A DNA stretch of 64,000 bases from an uncultured Alphaproteobacteria bacterium (GCA_949082785.1 CARVLU010000002.1:186001-250000); one strand, 5' to 3'. Positions 15,627 through 24,932 are shown, counted from the first letter of the stretch. The notes: a model not told the origin generated them from the letters alone. A program made the numbers and translations.

Positions 15627-18025
15627 TACACGTCCAAATTTGCATCCAATGCGTTTTCAACAATGAAATCGCGGCGCGGTTCCACGACGTCGCCCATCAG
15701 CATGGAAACGACTTCGTCGGCCTGGGACGCATCGTTGATTTTGACCTGGAACAGACTGCGGTTGTTCGGGTCCATGGTTGTTTCCCATAATTGTTCGGCG
15801 TTCATTTCCCCCAAACCCTTGTACCGCTGAATCTTTAATCCGGTTTTGGCGTATTCGAATGCCGTATTCAGCAAGTTCAGCGCCCCCCAGATTTTCTGGG
15901 ATTTGGATTTCACGCGCAATGTCACGGGCGTGGCAAACGTATCGATTAATTCATCGCGCCCATCCATCCGCAACCATGCGCGAATTTCCGGACCGTTGAT
16001 TTTGTCGCGCGACAACATGTGCGATTCCGTCACACTGCGCAGGGTGCGCGTGATGACAATCCCGGCCGGGTCGGCGGTGACTTTCCAGCCACGTTCGAAT
16101 TCCAATTCCTGGGCGTCCAGCATTTTCGCCGTCGCCGCCAGCGCATCGGGCGTTTCGGTATCAAAGACGCGGTTTAACGCCAACGCTTCGACAAAGCGCA
16201 ACGGCATGATGTGGTGCACGCCCTGTAACGCGTTGCGCATGTTCAGAATCAATGACAACAAACGTTTTAAATCCGCACCCGAAATCTGGGACCCGGACGC
16301 GGTTTCAATCACGCCGTCGGCCGCCAATTGTTCCATCAGGTAATCATCCATTTCGCGTTCGTTTTGCAGATAAATCTGCTGTTTACCGCGGGTGACGCCA
16401 TACAACGGGGGTTTCGCAACATAGATGTATCCGCGTTCAATCGCCTGGGGCATGTGACGGTAAAAGAACGTCATCAGCAGCGTTTGAATGTGCTGTCCAT
16501 CGACGTCCGCGTCGGTCATGATAATAACCTTGTGATAGCGCATTTTTTCGATATCAAAATCATCCTTGCCGATGCCGGCGCCCATGGTTGTAATCAATTG
16601 ACCGATGGTATCCGACCCCAGCATTTTGTCAAAGCGCACGCGTTCCACGTTCAAAATTTTTCCGCGCAGCGGTAAAATCGCCTGGGTCTTTCTGTCACGG
16701 CCCTGTTTCGCGGTACCACCCGCAGAATCCCCTTCGACGATGAATAATTCGCATTTGGCCGGATCACGTTCACTGCACCCCGCCAATTTGCCCGGCAAAC
16801 CGCCCAGTTCGGGACCGGTCTTTTTGCGGGATAATTCGCGGGCCTTGCGCGCGGCTTCGCGGGCGGTGGCGGCTTCGATAATTTTATCAATAATGGTTTT
16901 GGCAATCGCCGGATTTTCGTCCAAGAATTCATACAGCATTTCCGACACAGTGCTTTCCACAATCGGGCGCACTTCGGACGACACCAATTTATCCTTGGTC
17001 TGGGAACCGAATTTCGGGTCCGGGATTTTCACACTGACAATGCTGGTCAGACCTTCGCGGAAATCTTCGCCGGACAGGGCGATGTCTTTCTTCGTGACCT
17101 TTTCCCCGATGTATTTGTTAATCGCACGTGTCAGACCCGCACGGAACCCCGCCAAATGCGTCCCCCCGTCGCGGTTAGGAATATTGTTTGTAAAGCACAG
17201 GGATGTTTCCGTATATGCCGTCGTCCATTGCAGAACGATTTCAACATACGTGTCATCGGATTGCTTTATCATCTGGATGGGGTCTTTGTTCAGCAATTCC
17301 TTGGACCGGTCCAGATATGTGGCAAATCCCTTTAACCCGTCAACAGAATGGAATTCACGGACTTTCTTTTCGGGGCCGCGCAAATCTTCCAGAATGATTT
17401 TGACGTTCGCGTTCAGGTATGATTGTTCGCGCAGCCATGTTTCCATGGTGTCGAAATTAAATTCGGTGCCGGTAAATGTATCGGGGGACGGTTTAAACGT
17501 AACCTCGGTCCCGTGTTCAATGCCGGTTTTGTTTTCTGTGATTTTCAAATCCGATGTCGGCACCCCATCGGCAAATGACATTTGCGCTTCCTTGTCGCCG
17601 CGCCAAACGCGTACCTCTAACCAGGTGGACAATGCGTTCACAACGGATACACCGACCCCGTGCAGACCGCCGGACACCTTGTACGCGCCGCCGCCTTCGT
17701 TGTCAAATTTACCACCCGCGTGCAGTTCGCACATAATCAGTTCCAGTGCAGACCGCCCCGTTTCATGATTGATGTCAAACGGCATCCCGCGCCCGTTATC
17801 ACGGATGGTCGCAGACCCGTCCGCATTCAGCGAAACATAGACCGTATCGGCATAACCCGCCATGGCTTCGTCAATGGAATTATTGACGACTTCGTAAATC
17901 ATATGGTGCAGACCGTTGCCCCCTTCGCCGACGTCGCCGATGTACATCCCGGGGCGTTTTTTAACAGCTTCCAACCCCTTTAACACCTTAATCGAATCAC
18001 CGGTATATTCGTTATTCACAGCCAT
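15626..18025 (-). CDS. gyrB: DNA gyrase subunit B
   Basis: ATPase and Toprim subunit of gyrase, 799 residues. GHKL motifs (NNSIDEAMAGYAD, DNGRGMPFDI, GGLHGVGVSVVNALS) lie in the first 130 residues. Toprim elements are EGDSAGGTAKQGRDR and the DADVDGQHI acidic cluster. The C-terminal RYKGLGEMNAEQLWETTMDP (near 745-764, given here in one run of 20) is typical of GyrB. Stop overlaps the start of the HhH gene (TAATG). It is not next to dnaA here. SD AAGAAAGGAA before the ATG. Confidence 0.97.
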   Translation of the reverse strand: MAVNNEYTGDSIKVLKGLEAVKKRPGMYIGDVGEGGNGLHHMIYEVVNNSIDEAMAGYADTVYVSLNADGSATIRDNGRGMPFDINHETGRSALELIMCELHAGGKFDNEGGGAYKVSGGLHGVGVSVVNALSTWLEVRVWRGDKEAQMSFADGVPTSDLKITENKTGIEHGTEVTFKPSPDTFTGTEFNFDTMETWLREQSYLNANVKIILEDLRGPEKKVREFHSVDGLKGFATYLDRSKELLNKDPIQMIKQSDDTYVEIVLQWTTAYTETSLCFTNNIPNRDGGTHLAGFRAGLTRAINKYIGEKVTKKDIALSGEDFREGLTSIVSVKIPDPKFGSQTKDKLVSSEVRPIVESTVSEMLYEFLDENPAIAKTIIDKIIEAATAREAARKARELSRKKTGPELGGLPGKLAGCSERDPAKCELFIVEGDSAGGTAKQGRDRKTQAILPLRGKILNVERVRFDKMLGSDTIGQLITTMGAGIGKDDFDIEKMRYHKVIIMTDADVDGQHIQTLLMTFFYRHMPQAIERGYIYVAKPPLYGVTRGKQQIYLQNEREMDDYLMEQLAADGVIETASGSQISGADLKRLLSLILNMRNALQGVHHIMPLRFVEALALNRVFDTETPDALAATAKMLDAQELEFERGWKVTADPAGIVITRTLRSVTESHMLSRDKINGPEIRAWLRMDGRDELIDTFATPVTLRVKSKSQKIWGALNLLNTAFEYAKTGLKIQRYKGLGEMNAEQLWETTMDPNNRSLFQVKINDASQADEVVSMLMGDVVEPRRDFIVENALDANLDV

Positions 18026-18099
18026 TTAAATTCCTTTCTTTTTTCTATGCGAAACATAGCAATTTCTGGTATAATTATCAAGAAAAAAGGATATATTCC

Positions 18100-18669
18100 A
18101 TGAAGTTTAAATTACTGTATTTTGGTGACATTTTGATTAACCCGAAAAAGCGGGCCCAACACATATCCGATATTCGGATGCAGTTTCACCCCCAATTAAA
18201 AAAACTGGTGGAACACCGGCCCTGGGACAATTTGACGAAATATATGATGCCGGGCGCCACAAAAAGCCCCATCGTCACAAAACATATCGGCGGCATTGAC
18301 TGGAACCCGATTATCACGCCAAATCTGAAATTATTGGCGGAACTGGATATCCAAATGCTGCACCCGGAAATTGTGGGCGTGCCGCATTCGGACATCGACA
18401 ACCGGGTTAAAACATTGCTGGACGGGTTGCGGTGCCCACAAAACGAACACGAAATCGGACAAAACACCCCGCATGATGCCGGCCCGATTTACACGTTGCT
18501 GGACGACGATTATCTGGTGACCAAACTGTCGGTCAATACCAGCCATCTGTTGTCGGCGGACATGTTTAAAAACGATATGTGTCATACGCCCGACACCGTG
18601 TTTATGATGATTGACGTCAACGTTCGCGTCGCCGAAGGAACACTGGAAAATCTGCCGTTCATGGTGTGA
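18100..18669 (+). CDS. RusA-like Holliday junction resolvase family protein (putative)
   Basis: 189 residues. HSDIDNRVKTLLDGLRCPQ (near 92-110) matches the D-x-D-N...K...D-x-L signature of RusA-type resolvases, and LLDDDYLVTKLSVN resembles the following acidic strand. RusA cleaves four-way junctions and is often prophage-derived. The N-terminal ~85 residues (LLYFGDILINPKKRAQHI) are longer than usual and I cannot assign them. SD AAAAAAGGAT. It diverges from gyrB across 74 bases. Confidence 0.5.
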   Translation: MKFKLLYFGDILINPKKRAQHISDIRMQFHPQLKKLVEHRPWDNLTKYMMPGATKSPIVTKHIGGIDWNPIITPNLKLLAELDIQMLHPEIVGVPHSDIDNRVKTLLDGLRCPQNEHEIGQNTPHDAGPIYTLLDDDYLVTKLSVNTSHLLSADMFKNDMCHTPDTVFMMIDVNVRVAEGTLENLPFMV

Positions 18670-18725
18670 TGGGCAATTCTTGATTTTTTTGGGGATTTGT
18701 GGTAAAATAATCCCATAAACAATAC

Positions 18726-18748
18726 GGCCGCAGATGCGGCCTTTTTTT
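18726..18748 (+). terminator. Rho-independent terminator after the RusA-like gene
   Basis: GGCCGC/GCGGCC hairpin plus T7. It ends 22 bases before the phosphatase start, so it could also attenuate that gene; a TTGATT...TAAAAT promoter-like pair lies just before it. Confidence 0.75.
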
Positions 18749-18770
18749 TAATAAAAAATGGACATCCAAG

Positions 18771-19250
18771 ATGAAACAAATCTGTGACAATATTTTTATC
18801 GGCAACGACTGCGATTGCGCCCACCAATTTAATAACCCGGAAATATCCATCATTCACGCATGCAAAACATGCCATCAGCGGACATTGATGTACCGACGCC
18901 CCCTGCCCCAGGACCACCCGAATTATCTGATTTTACAAAAAGACAATCACCTGTACCTGAATATGGTGGATGCACCGATTGAATTCATGCCCCGGTTTGC
19001 GCATCCGATGTTTGCGGCCGCCATGGAATTCATTGGCAACCGCCCCGTTTTAATCCATTGCAACCAGGGCCGGTCACGTTCCGCATCGATTGCAATGCTG
19101 TATATGGCCATCCAAAACAAAATCCCGCAATCATCATACGCGGACGCGGCGCGTGAATTTGCGTTGATGTATCCCGAATTTGGACCGGGCGACGGCATCC
19201 GAAAATACATGCAAAACAACTGGGATTACTTAATCCGTTTAAAAGCGTAA
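18771..19250 (+). CDS. Dual-specificity/tyrosine phosphatase-like protein
   Basis: 159 residues. The C-x5-R phosphatase loop is HCNQGRSRSA (near 99-108), followed by IAMLYMAI as in dual-specificity phosphatases. The N-terminal ICDNIFIGNDCDCAHQ resembles the substrate-side strand of DSP folds. The expected general-acid Asp loop could be FMPRFAHPMF or upstream and is not clear. Its 3' end overlaps the convergent KTSC gene by 25 bases. Likely cytoplasmic; substrate unknown. Confidence 0.75.
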   Translation: MKQICDNIFIGNDCDCAHQFNNPEISIIHACKTCHQRTLMYRRPLPQDHPNYLILQKDNHLYLNMVDAPIEFMPRFAHPMFAAAMEFIGNRPVLIHCNQGRSRSASIAMLYMAIQNKIPQSSYADAAREFALMYPEFGPGDGIRKYMQNNWDYLIRLKA

Positions 19251-19483
19251 ATGTTGCGGATATGGCGATGAAAGTATTTCCCATGGGACGGCGCCGCCAT
19301 CAACGCGTCAAAAACATCACGCGGCACATCGTCATATTCATATACGGCGCCACTTTTGAATTCGATAACCAAAACACCGCCATCATAACCAACGCGATTT
19401 AAATTACTGGATTGGACAGGAACCATGGCGCCATGTGCGCCAATGCACCAGACACAGACCAGAACACACCAAATTCGTTTCAC
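19226..19483 (-). CDS. Secreted KTSC-domain protein
   Basis: 85 residues: a signal peptide (IWCVLVCVWCIGAHGA) and one KTSC domain (VQSSNLNRVGYDGG, GAVYEYDDVP, HGKYFHRHIRNIYAF). KTSC domains are small folds of unknown biochemical role found alone or fused to nucleases and tRNA synthetases; a secreted single domain is not unusual. ATGA overlap with the upstream XRE regulator implies one transcript. Confidence 0.8.
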   Translation of the reverse strand: MKRIWCVLVCVWCIGAHGAMVPVQSSNLNRVGYDGGVLVIEFKSGAVYEYDDVPRDVFDALMAAPSHGKYFHRHIRNIYAFKRIK

Positions 19484-19854
19484 ATCAATTCATCCATGGG
19501 GATTTTTTTCGCCGCAACCAAGGCATCGGTTAAACTTGCAATAACGGCGACGCGTTCGGGGCTCAGTTTATACAAATTCATTATGATTTTGGTCACACGG
19601 GGGTCGTGGGTGTATGGGGCGTCGGCTTCTTCCAGAAACTGGCCCGGGGGGATTTGCAAAAATTCGCACAGCGCGTGCAATCGCGACACAGACATGCGGT
19701 TGGTTGCGGCTTCGTATTTCTGGACCTGTTGGAACGAACAATCCAGGGCCGCCGCCAAATCTTTTTGGGACAATCCGAAACGGGTGCGATGAATGGTTAT
19801 TAACCGCCCCAACCGTTCGTCAAATCTGGTTAAACGTTGTACTTTCCCGCCCAT
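19480..19854 (-). CDS. XRE-family transcriptional regulator
   Basis: 124 residues with a helix-turn-helix (IHRTRFGLSQKDLAAALDCS, then FQQVQKYEAATNRMS) at about 22-65 of the type common in Alphaproteobacteria, and a helical C-terminal tail. SD GGGGGG before ATG 19854. It lies only 28 bases after the terminator of RNA copy C and overlaps the KTSC gene downstream. A second regulator of the same subfamily at 58005 also follows a structured RNA with terminator. Confidence 0.88.
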   Translation of the reverse strand: MGGKVQRLTRFDERLGRLITIHRTRFGLSQKDLAAALDCSFQQVQKYEAATNRMSVSRLHALCEFLQIPPGQFLEEADAPYTHDPRVTKIIMNLYKLSPERVAVIASLTDALVAAKKIPMDELM

Positions 19855-19881
19855 AGCGCCCCCCGTGGTTCAATAATTCAA

Positions 19882-20124
19882 ATAAAAAATGGGGCCGCCA
19901 TACAAGTATAGGGCGGCCGGGGCGTTCGAAAATCAGAAACAATCATGACTCTGTTGGTTTTTCGGGATAACCCGTATTTTATTACCAACAGCGCCCCGGC
20001 CATTTTTTGGCACCGGGGAACATAACGGTGCGATGGCACCGCTTATTCCTACTATTGACGATGCGTTACGCACCGATTGTTTCTGGGCTTTCGACAGCCC
20101 CGAACCCACATCCCTGTGGATTCA
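19882..20124 (-). ncRNA. GGGA-hairpin RNA, copy C
   Basis: Promoter TTGTTA, 17 bases, TATAAT (20159-20154 and 20136-20131). 5' hairpin GAATCCACA-GGGA-TGTGGGTTC (20123-20102). Closing stem GGGGC..TCGAAA..CAGAAACAAT with ATTGTTTCTG..TTTCGA..GCCCC, differing from copies B and D yet fully paired. Inner CGGTGCG/CGCACCG. The stretch GTCAATAGTAGGAATAAGCGG is shared with B. An extra hairpin CTGTTGGT/ACCAACAG. Terminator GGCCGCCC/GGCGGCC then ATTTTTTATT (19918-19883). The XRE gene begins 28 bases later on the same strand. Confidence 0.75.
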
Positions 20125-20186
20125 TTCATAATTATATCATCGTGAAATGCAAATAACAATAAAAAACGGACCACACCGCCGCGATA

Positions 20187-21257
20187 TTACATCAGCGCGG
20201 CGGTAATTTGGTCCTGCATCTGGAATGTGCCGAACACGACCCAGGCAATAATCACAGACACCAGCAAGATGCCCGAACTGTTTAAAATATTGGACACACG
20301 TTCCATTTTGCGGATGGATTCGTCCAGGTAATCGTTCGCGACATGTTGCAAATTCTGGTCAAAACCGTTCATTTCTGCATAAATCGCCAAATCCCCGATG
20401 ATTTCGTCGTCTGGGAAATTACGGCCCGTGTGGGTTAACGCCATACCCAAATTATCCCCCCCCACGATATAGCGCAACGCCGCGTCCAAAATCCCGCGCA
20501 GATAACGGTTGGCATTGTCGGCCAGCATGCGCATCGCATCCGGCACCGATACCCCGGCAGCCACCATCGCCGACAATGACATCAGCCAGCTGACCGAAAC
20601 GCGAATTTTGTATATATTCCACGGGGGGAATTTATCGAACCGCGCGCGCATACGCCCCGCCCAGTTTGGCAAACTGAACCAAATAATGGCGATGGCCATG
20701 ACCAACGACATCAAAACAACAAACCAATATTTTTTTGAAAAATCCGCCAACCCAATCAGTGATGCCGCCGCCCCCCGCCACACAACACCGGGGCCGGCCG
20801 CATCGGCCAATGGCGGCACCAAATACAGCCCCACCATAACAATAATCCCGAACGTCAGTACCAACAGAAACAACGGGTACGTCACCGCCGACGCCATGGC
20901 GCGACGAATGCGCGTTGTCCCGTCCACCACGCGCCCGACATTTTCCAACGCCACCGCCAAATTTGCCAGATTACCCGACGTCACCAACAATGTTTCTTCG
21001 GGTGGGACCCAGCCGCGCGTTGCTTCGGAAAACGGCATCCCGCGTTCCAAATTCTTTTGCCATTCGCGCATCACGATGGCGAACGGTTCGTTTGGTTTGG
21101 TGCCCCCCTTGGATTCAATCATTTCCAGACGGCCCAACGCATCCATCAACGTGAAATCATTGCGCAACAACGACGCCAATTTACGGCACGTTGCCATACG
21201 CTTTTCCGTGTTCAGACGAAATACCAGTTTTGCATACAGCAGTTCCAGCCGGTTCAT
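20187..21257 (-). CDS. Type IVb pilus / type II secretion F-family membrane protein (PilR-like)
   Basis: 356 residues with the two-repeat GspF/PilC architecture: LASLLRNDFTLMDALGRLE and LMSLSAMVAAGVSVPDAMRM, each followed by helices, and three membrane segments (near 150-175, 195-220 and 325-350). It anchors the pilus assembly platform at the inner membrane and contacts the ATPase. Start ATG 21257 begins one base after the PilQ-like stop, with GGGGGTG as ribosome site. Last gene of the block in the R64 pil order O-P-Q-R; no pilin follows. Confidence 0.85.
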   Translation of the reverse strand: MNRLELLYAKLVFRLNTEKRMATCRKLASLLRNDFTLMDALGRLEMIESKGGTKPNEPFAIVMREWQKNLERGMPFSEATRGWVPPEETLLVTSGNLANLAVALENVGRVVDGTTRIRRAMASAVTYPLFLLVLTFGIIVMVGLYLVPPLADAAGPGVVWRGAAASLIGLADFSKKYWFVVLMSLVMAIAIIWFSLPNWAGRMRARFDKFPPWNIYKIRVSVSWLMSLSAMVAAGVSVPDAMRMLADNANRYLRGILDAALRYIVGGDNLGMALTHTGRNFPDDEIIGDLAIYAEMNGFDQNLQHVANDYLDESIRKMERVSNILNSSGILLVSVIIAWVVFGTFQMQDQITAALM

Positions 21258-21258
21258 A

Positions 21259-22893
21259 TCAATACACCCCCGGTTGGTCCAACAGCCCCACCCAGCGTTC
21301 CAATTCATCCACGCCGATAATCCCGCGCAGCATTAATTCCATGGCGGCTTCCTTTAACGTGCGGCCCGACAGACTTTCCAGCCAGTACCGCACCGCCCCA
21401 TCGGTGTTGCCCGCCAGTGCCAGGCGTAAAAATTCGCTGTTGGTGATGATGATTTCGCCCGCCTTGATCCGGCCCAGTGTACCGGTACCGCGGCATTCTT
21501 CGCAGCCCGCACCGCGGACATACACCTGGCGCAGGCCCAATTCCCCAAACGCCGCCAAAACGCGTTTGTATGCCGGATGGTTCGGCTGGTCAATCAATCG
21601 TTCACGGCAATACGGGCACAGTTTTTTAAACAACCGCATCGATATCAGACCGCGCATCATGGTTTCTTCTTTTAATTTAAAACCTTCTAGGCCCATGTCC
21701 AGCAATCGGGTCAACGCCGCCATCGCGGAATTCGCGTGCAGGGTTGTCCACACGTTGTGACCGGACAGCGCCCCTTTGACCGTTAATTGCGCGGCGGCCA
21801 ATGTGCGGATTTCCCCAACCATCAGTGTGTCCGGGTCACTGCGCAGCGCGGCGGCCAATGCTTCGGTAAATTTTTCTTCGCGTTGTTCTTCGTTCGACGC
21901 GTTTGTCACGGGCATCTGGTGGGCGCCAAAAATCTTTTGTTCGGCCGGGTCTTCCACCGTAATCAGGTTTATTTCATAATGCCGTTCTTTCAACATTAAT
22001 GACATGTTGCGCACCAGTGTCGTGGATTTCCCAGAACTGGTGGGACCGGCAACCACGACCAGACCGGTTGGGAACGAACGCAAACGCATCAGTAAACGCT
22101 GTTCGTATTCGCCAAATTCCTGGGCGGTTTTGATGCCCTCTGACGGGTTGTCATACAGCAATCGCATAACGACATACCGACTGCCGAATGCGATGGGGTT
22201 AAACTGCATACGAATACCCAAGATGCCCGCCGGCAGGTATAAATCCTGGGTCCCGCGCAGGGGCGTGCGGCCGTCTTTTTGCGCGGATTGGTATTCATTC
22301 TGGGCATAGTTGGCGTTGGAAATATCGGCGGATGCAAAGGCCGCGCGGACAAACGCTTCGCCCCATTGGGTGTTGTATTCCAAGACCGGCTGCATACTGC
22401 CGTCAATTCGGAAATAAATGGTGGTTTGGTCGGCGACTTCGATATGAATGTCGGACACCTTTTGCGATGCGGCCTTGGCAATGATATCGACAAAGTCTTT
22501 CTGCATCTGGTTGTCGTAATCCAGACGCGAACGCGACCCACCGCCGCGCCGTTCGTCATAGATTTTATATATCGCCGCAACCAATCCCAAATCGGAATAA
22601 AACGCCGCGCGCATGGGGCGATTTTGCTTGGCCAATAAATCCAGGAACGCCAACACGCGCCCGTCATAGCGGTGCGTGCGTGATATAATAATCTGGCCGT
22701 CGGAAAAATACGCGATTAATCCCTGGGTATCCTTGGGCAATTCCAGCGCCCCGCCCGCCCCCGTCAGCAAACGGTTGTTGTTTGAAAACAGAAAATCAAC
22801 AATATCCTTGGACGGGGCATTTTCCATGCCCGTCGGCACGGACGGGGTGTTCGTCAGGTTTGAATTTAAAATTTCTTTGTCTGTGTTTGCCAT
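21259..22893 (-). CDS. Type IVb pilus assembly ATPase (PilQ/GspE family)
   Basis: 544-residue secretion ATPase energising pilus assembly at the cytoplasmic face. Walker A AGPTSSGKSTTL (near 288-299), Asp box LITVEDPAE, Walker B LMVGEIRT, His box LSGHNVWTTLHAN. A four-Cys zinc-type motif (LCPYCRE ... CEECRGTG, near 425-475) is typical of GspE-like ATPases. The N-terminal ~110 residues are specific to this subfamily. It is placed between PilP-like and PilR-like genes. Confidence 0.93.
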   Translation of the reverse strand: MANTDKEILNSNLTNTPSVPTGMENAPSKDIVDFLFSNNNRLLTGAGGALELPKDTQGLIAYFSDGQIIISRTHRYDGRVLAFLDLLAKQNRPMRAAFYSDLGLVAAIYKIYDERRGGGSRSRLDYDNQMQKDFVDIIAKAASQKVSDIHIEVADQTTIYFRIDGSMQPVLEYNTQWGEAFVRAAFASADISNANYAQNEYQSAQKDGRTPLRGTQDLYLPAGILGIRMQFNPIAFGSRYVVMRLLYDNPSEGIKTAQEFGEYEQRLLMRLRSFPTGLVVVAGPTSSGKSTTLVRNMSLMLKERHYEINLITVEDPAEQKIFGAHQMPVTNASNEEQREEKFTEALAAALRSDPDTLMVGEIRTLAAAQLTVKGALSGHNVWTTLHANSAMAALTRLLDMGLEGFKLKEETMMRGLISMRLFKKLCPYCRERLIDQPNHPAYKRVLAAFGELGLRQVYVRGAGCEECRGTGTLGRIKAGEIIITNSEFLRLALAGNTDGAVRYWLESLSGRTLKEAAMELMLRGIIGVDELERWVGLLDQPGVY

Positions 22894-22911
22894 GCCATGC
22901 CCCGTGCGGGA

Positions 22912-23595
22912 TTAATTCGCGCCGCCAATGTTCAGATTTTGGGTAACGCCGTCTTTGACAAAGACGACCCCGTCATCCAACGAAATGGATTTCACAATAT
23001 ATCCGTCCAGTGTTTTGCCCACGGACAAACGCTTGTTCTGGCCGGTGGTTAAATCTTCGATTGTGGCCTGTAACTGGGACCCGGCGCCGATAACGTTGAT
23101 TAAGCGGTAATTGTCGGACAATGGGGCCGCGGACACATCATCGGCGATTGTCGCGCGCACGGACGCGGTGACCGCGCGGGTCGCGGCCGCTTCTACTTCG
23201 GATTCCAGGGTTGCCTTTTCACGGGCCAAACGGGCCGCTTCGGCTTCCAATTTGGCCTTTTCGGTTTCCAGTTCTTGTTGTTGCGCTTCGGCCCGGCCCG
23301 ACAAAGTGTCGATTTCCATATGCAGCTTTATCTTTTCCGCCGCCAACCGGTCCAGTTCCAAATCCAACTGGGCGCGTTCTTTTTCCAACTGCATCAAAAC
23401 CTTTTCCTGTTCCAGGTCGGTAATCTGTTGGAACAGCGAACCGTCCACCTGGTACGCGGCAACACTGTCCGCGGACAATTCTTCCATGGCGGTGGCATCG
23501 TCATCGGTGTTCGGCGTGGTCGCCCCAATTGCGCCGCCGCACATCACCATCATCCCCAGAAACGCAACGCCCCAGATGTTGAATTTATTTCGCAT
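22912..23595 (-). CDS. Type IVb pilus biogenesis protein PilP-like
   Basis: 227 residues: signal peptide (VAFLGMMVMCGGAIGA), a long coiled coil (about 52-135, rich in EKxxLxxEL), and a C-terminal domain LINVIGAGSQLQATIEDL...SVGKTLDGYIVKSISLD...GVTQNLNIGG. The latter resembles PilP-type periplasmic proteins of the R64 thin pilus and GspC-like modules. Presumed to link the inner-membrane platform with the outer-membrane secretin, which is not in this window. Its start overlaps the end of the PilO-like gene by 11 bases. Confidence 0.78.
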   Translation of the reverse strand: MRNKFNIWGVAFLGMMVMCGGAIGATTPNTDDDATAMEELSADSVAAYQVDGSLFQQITDLEQEKVLMQLEKERAQLDLELDRLAAEKIKLHMEIDTLSGRAEAQQQELETEKAKLEAEAARLAREKATLESEVEAAATRAVTASVRATIADDVSAAPLSDNYRLINVIGAGSQLQATIEDLTTGQNKRLSVGKTLDGYIVKSISLDDGVVFVKDGVTQNLNIGGAN

Positions 23596-24850
23596 AGATT
23601 ATCACCTCATAGTTCCAAGTTTTGGTCGCCGCATTCCATGCACAGCGCGTCATATACACCCCGCCAAAGGGTTCAAAGATTTGCATAAACTGCATCGGCA
23701 CCAGTTTTGATGACGCCGCCACTTCGACCACGGGCAAATTGGCGGTTTCAATCCCGTTTGTAATCGTATCCACGACCAATTCAATGTCCACCGGGGTGTC
23801 AATTCCCTGGAACGCGGTCATGACGTCGCGCATAATTGTGTCGCCGTCACGTTCGTCAATCGACGCCACCGGCGGCAATGGTGGCAATTTTGCCCGAACG
23901 GAAATTTCGGATTCCGATTTTTCCTGGACCAGGGCGCCCGGCATCACCGTGTCACCGTATTCATAAAACCCGCCGATGGTTCCAAATGTCCGCTGTAAAT
24001 CCGCCGACGCATGCGTTTCGCCGCATTCGGCCGATTTTTGCACCCAACCCGGCACGGGCTGCATTAAAAATCCGATGGCCTGGTAACATAACTGCGCCCG
24101 CGCGATGGGGTCCGGCAAATTGTCATACGGCATTTGCAATGGCTGGGGCGGCGGCGTTTTTTCAATTTCATATGCCGCATCCAGTTCGCGATTTTTTTCT
24201 TCGATGCGCCGCTTGTATTCCGCGGCCAATTCGGGGTTGATGGTCGATACCTGGGGGCGCGGGGTTAACATCTGGGTAATGGGCCCGCGAAAGAAATATA
24301 ACAACCCCAGTGCAAAGACCGTAAATATCGCCAGCGATAACAAATTCGTGCGCACCCGCCCGATATAATGCAAGACCGCGCGGGCCCGACCCGTCACGAT
24401 TTCATCCAACCGGCGCTGAACGGCGCGCGGCATTGCCCAGGATTCGGGGGCAAAAAACGCGCCCCAATCGGGAATTGCCGCCAATTCGGCGTAATGGGCG
24501 CGGGCCTGGTCTTCGCGGCGGAAAATCTTGTCTTCCAGAATAATGCCGTTACGCACCGCGACAATGTAATACGACCCGTCATCGGTCACAAACGCCGCCA
24601 GAAACGACGAAAATTCGGCAAAAGCTTCCATCACTTCGGCCGCGGCGCTGGGCATGCCACTGCGGTGGCCACTGCGTTTGGAACCCAACGCAATCATCGC
24701 CCGGTATTCGGTGAATAAATTTAATTTCTTGTCAACAGCAGACGCCAATTCACGCGCGTAATTGCGCGCCGCCGCATCAACCGCAACCGGTTGCCAAAAC
24801 AGCCCGACGGCATATTTCTTTTTGTCGATGATGATATATTGATGTGTCAA
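23585..24850 (-). CDS. Type IVb pilus accessory protein PilO-like
   Basis: 421 residues from TTG 24850. This start is chosen because the promoter TATAAT lies at 24883-24878, which excludes the longer frame from 25000, and AGAGAGAG precedes the TTG. The N-terminal half is cytoplasmic (HQYIIIDKKKYAVGLFWQPV), one membrane segment is at ~200-222 (TNLLSLAIFTVFALGLLYFF), and the periplasmic half ends with WNAATKTWNYEVIIYAK. It resembles R64 PilO, an essential but poorly understood platform component. First gene of the O-P-Q-R run. Confidence 0.72.
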   Translation of the reverse strand: MTHQYIIIDKKKYAVGLFWQPVAVDAAARNYARELASAVDKKLNLFTEYRAMIALGSKRSGHRSGMPSAAAEVMEAFAEFSSFLAAFVTDDGSYYIVAVRNGIILEDKIFRREDQARAHYAELAAIPDWGAFFAPESWAMPRAVQRRLDEIVTGRARAVLHYIGRVRTNLLSLAIFTVFALGLLYFFRGPITQMLTPRPQVSTINPELAAEYKRRIEEKNRELDAAYEIEKTPPPQPLQMPYDNLPDPIARAQLCYQAIGFLMQPVPGWVQKSAECGETHASADLQRTFGTIGGFYEYGDTVMPGALVQEKSESEISVRAKLPPLPPVASIDERDGDTIMRDVMTAFQGIDTPVDIELVVDTITNGIETANLPVVEVAASSKLVPMQFMQIFEPFGGVYMTRCAWNAATKTWNYEVIIYAK

Positions 24851-24877
24851 ACGCGGTTCTCTCTCTGCTGTTGCTGA

Positions 24878-24907
24878 ATTATACCACAAAAACCGGGCAC
24901 AGTGCAA
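24878..24907 (-). promoter_or_regulatory. Sigma70-like promoter of the pil block
   Basis: Minus-strand TTGCAC, 18-base spacer, TATAAT. It sits after the terminator of the lipoprotein gene and about 28 bases before the TTG start of pilO. Confidence 0.6.
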
Positions 24908-24932
24908 ACACAGAATGGGAACATCGGCGCAA

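Noticed and set aside
16605..17768. Long plus-strand frame of 387 codons antisense to gyrB
   Set aside because: Fully inside gyrB on the other strand; Ser/Arg/Pro-rich as expected for a shadow of a GC-rich gene.
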